A stretch of DNA of 5,728 nt from Nostoc sp. CHAB 5715 (GTDB lineage Bacteria > Cyanobacteriota > Cyanobacteriia > Cyanobacteriales > Nostocaceae): contig NZ_JAIVFR010000463.1 in the NCBI RefSeq assembly GCF_020829685.1, positions 1 through 5,728 of the forward strand, read 5' to 3'. Made by a program: the position numbers and the translations under genes. The notes below the pieces were generated by a model, which saw only the letters and a list, made by a program, of their open reading frames with translations, ran no database searches and was not told the DNA's origin. Shown in pieces: positions 5,299 to 5,728 of this stretch. The first letter of the stretch is position 1. Every line of letters starts with the position of its first letter.

Positions 5299-5728
5299 TA
5301 TGGGTTTTTGCTGGTGGTGGGGAAGCTGAAGTTAGAGGATTAATCCCTTTTTTAGAACAAAATTTTTCTAATTGTAAATTTGAACGAAAAACACCAGCTC
5401 GTCAAAAACCTGGCCCTAAGCCTGGTAAGGGAAATAGTTATGGCAGAACAAGTCAAAGCCTAATTGAGCAAATCATTAAAGAACTACCTATTGCCTTAAG
5501 ATATGAACCAAATAAATGTAATCTAATTTTAGTGTTTGACGATTTAGATTGCCGCACGCCAGAGCTTCAAGAAAATAAAATTTTAGATGCGATATCAACT
5601 ATACCAGAATGTGCTGATATTAATAAACTTGTTGTGTTTGCTGCTCCTGAACTGGAAGCTTGGATTATTGCAGATTGGAGTAACTCAATAGCTAGACATC
5701 CAGATTTTCGAGGTAGACACGAGCGGAT
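5292..5728 (+). CDS. TOPRIM-like protein (DUF4276-type), cut by window edge
   Basis: The frame is open from GTG 5292 (or ATG 5286) to the window end: 145 codons plus two bases, with no stop, so the C-terminus is missing here. The order of motifs fits a TOPRIM-like fold. A first strand VVWVFAGGGEAEVRGLIPFL has Glu11 and Glu13 in the position of the catalytic acidic residue. A later strand NLILVFDDLDCR has Asp83, Asp84 and Asp86 as a DxD-type metal site. Then comes KLVVFAAPELEAWIIADW (112-129), similar to the 'fEaWLlAD' segment of DUF4276 proteins. A basic Pro-Gly-Lys-rich stretch (RQKPGPKPGKG, 37-47) lies between the first two motifs. The gene overlaps the ATPase gene by 7 nt (13 with the ATG), which implies coupled, roughly stoichiometric synthesis. 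I infer a nuclease effector controlled by the ATPase, as in split OLD-type systems such as PARIS, where the partner AriB is DUF4435 and not clearly this family. Assignment to DUF4276 is from memory of motifs and is tentative; the TOPRIM-like character is better supported. Confidence 0.75.
   Translation, partial: MVVWVFAGGGEAEVRGLIPFLEQNFSNCKFERKTPARQKPGPKPGKGNSYGRTSQSLIEQIIKELPIALRYEPNKCNLILVFDDLDCRTPELQENKILDAISTIPECADINKLVVFAAPELEAWIIADWSNSIARHPDFRGRHER

Noticed and set aside
5300..5329. ATG at 5300 as the start of the gene after the ATPase.
   Set aside because: That frame meets a stop within ten codons; the GTG 5292 frame stays open to the window end and carries conserved motifs.

Overview
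The window looks like chromosomal DNA of a filamentous, probably Nostoc- or Anabaena-type cyanobacterium. Three perfect GCGATCGC (HIP1) octamers are present (141-148, 2221-2228, 3141-3148), intergenic DNA is AT-rich, the desaturase has the cyanobacterial DesC-type acyl-lipid sequence style, and Rpn-type and Uma2-type nuclease genes, which are strongly amplified in cyanobacteria, are both present. All recognised genes are on the + strand.

Left part (1-1385). The first 119 bases hold no recognisable gene. At about base 118-120 a delta-9 fatty-acid desaturase begins abruptly in the middle of its conserved domain. The second and third histidine boxes are intact, but the first box and the N-terminal membrane segments are missing, so this is a broken gene or the downstream half of an interrupted one. 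A stem-loop follows it, then a 140-residue four-helix membrane protein of unknown function.

Middle (1386-3340). An Rpn-family PD-(D/E)XK nuclease-like protein starts at a GTG and carries a fourfold 12-bp in-frame repeat near its C-terminal helical domain. It is followed by a complete tRNA-dihydrouridine synthase of the DusB/NifR3 type, the one clear housekeeping gene.

Right part (3341-5728). Three genes lie close together: a Uma2-family (DUF820) nuclease-like protein with a good Shine-Dalgarno at 3404, an AAA/ABC-type ATPase of the OLD/RecF style, and a gene running off the right edge whose product carries TOPRIM-like motifs. The TOPRIM-like gene overlaps the end of the ATPase gene, with its Shine-Dalgarno inside the last ATPase codons, so the pair is probably translationally coupled. 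An ATPase and a TOPRIM protein encoded as neighbours is the arrangement of split OLD-type systems such as PARIS (AriA/AriB). This pair is therefore the best candidate here for a defence or toxin-like system, with the Uma2 gene as a possible but unproven third member.

No tRNA, rRNA, CRISPR array or complete insertion sequence was seen. There is no gene-free stretch longer than 300 bases.
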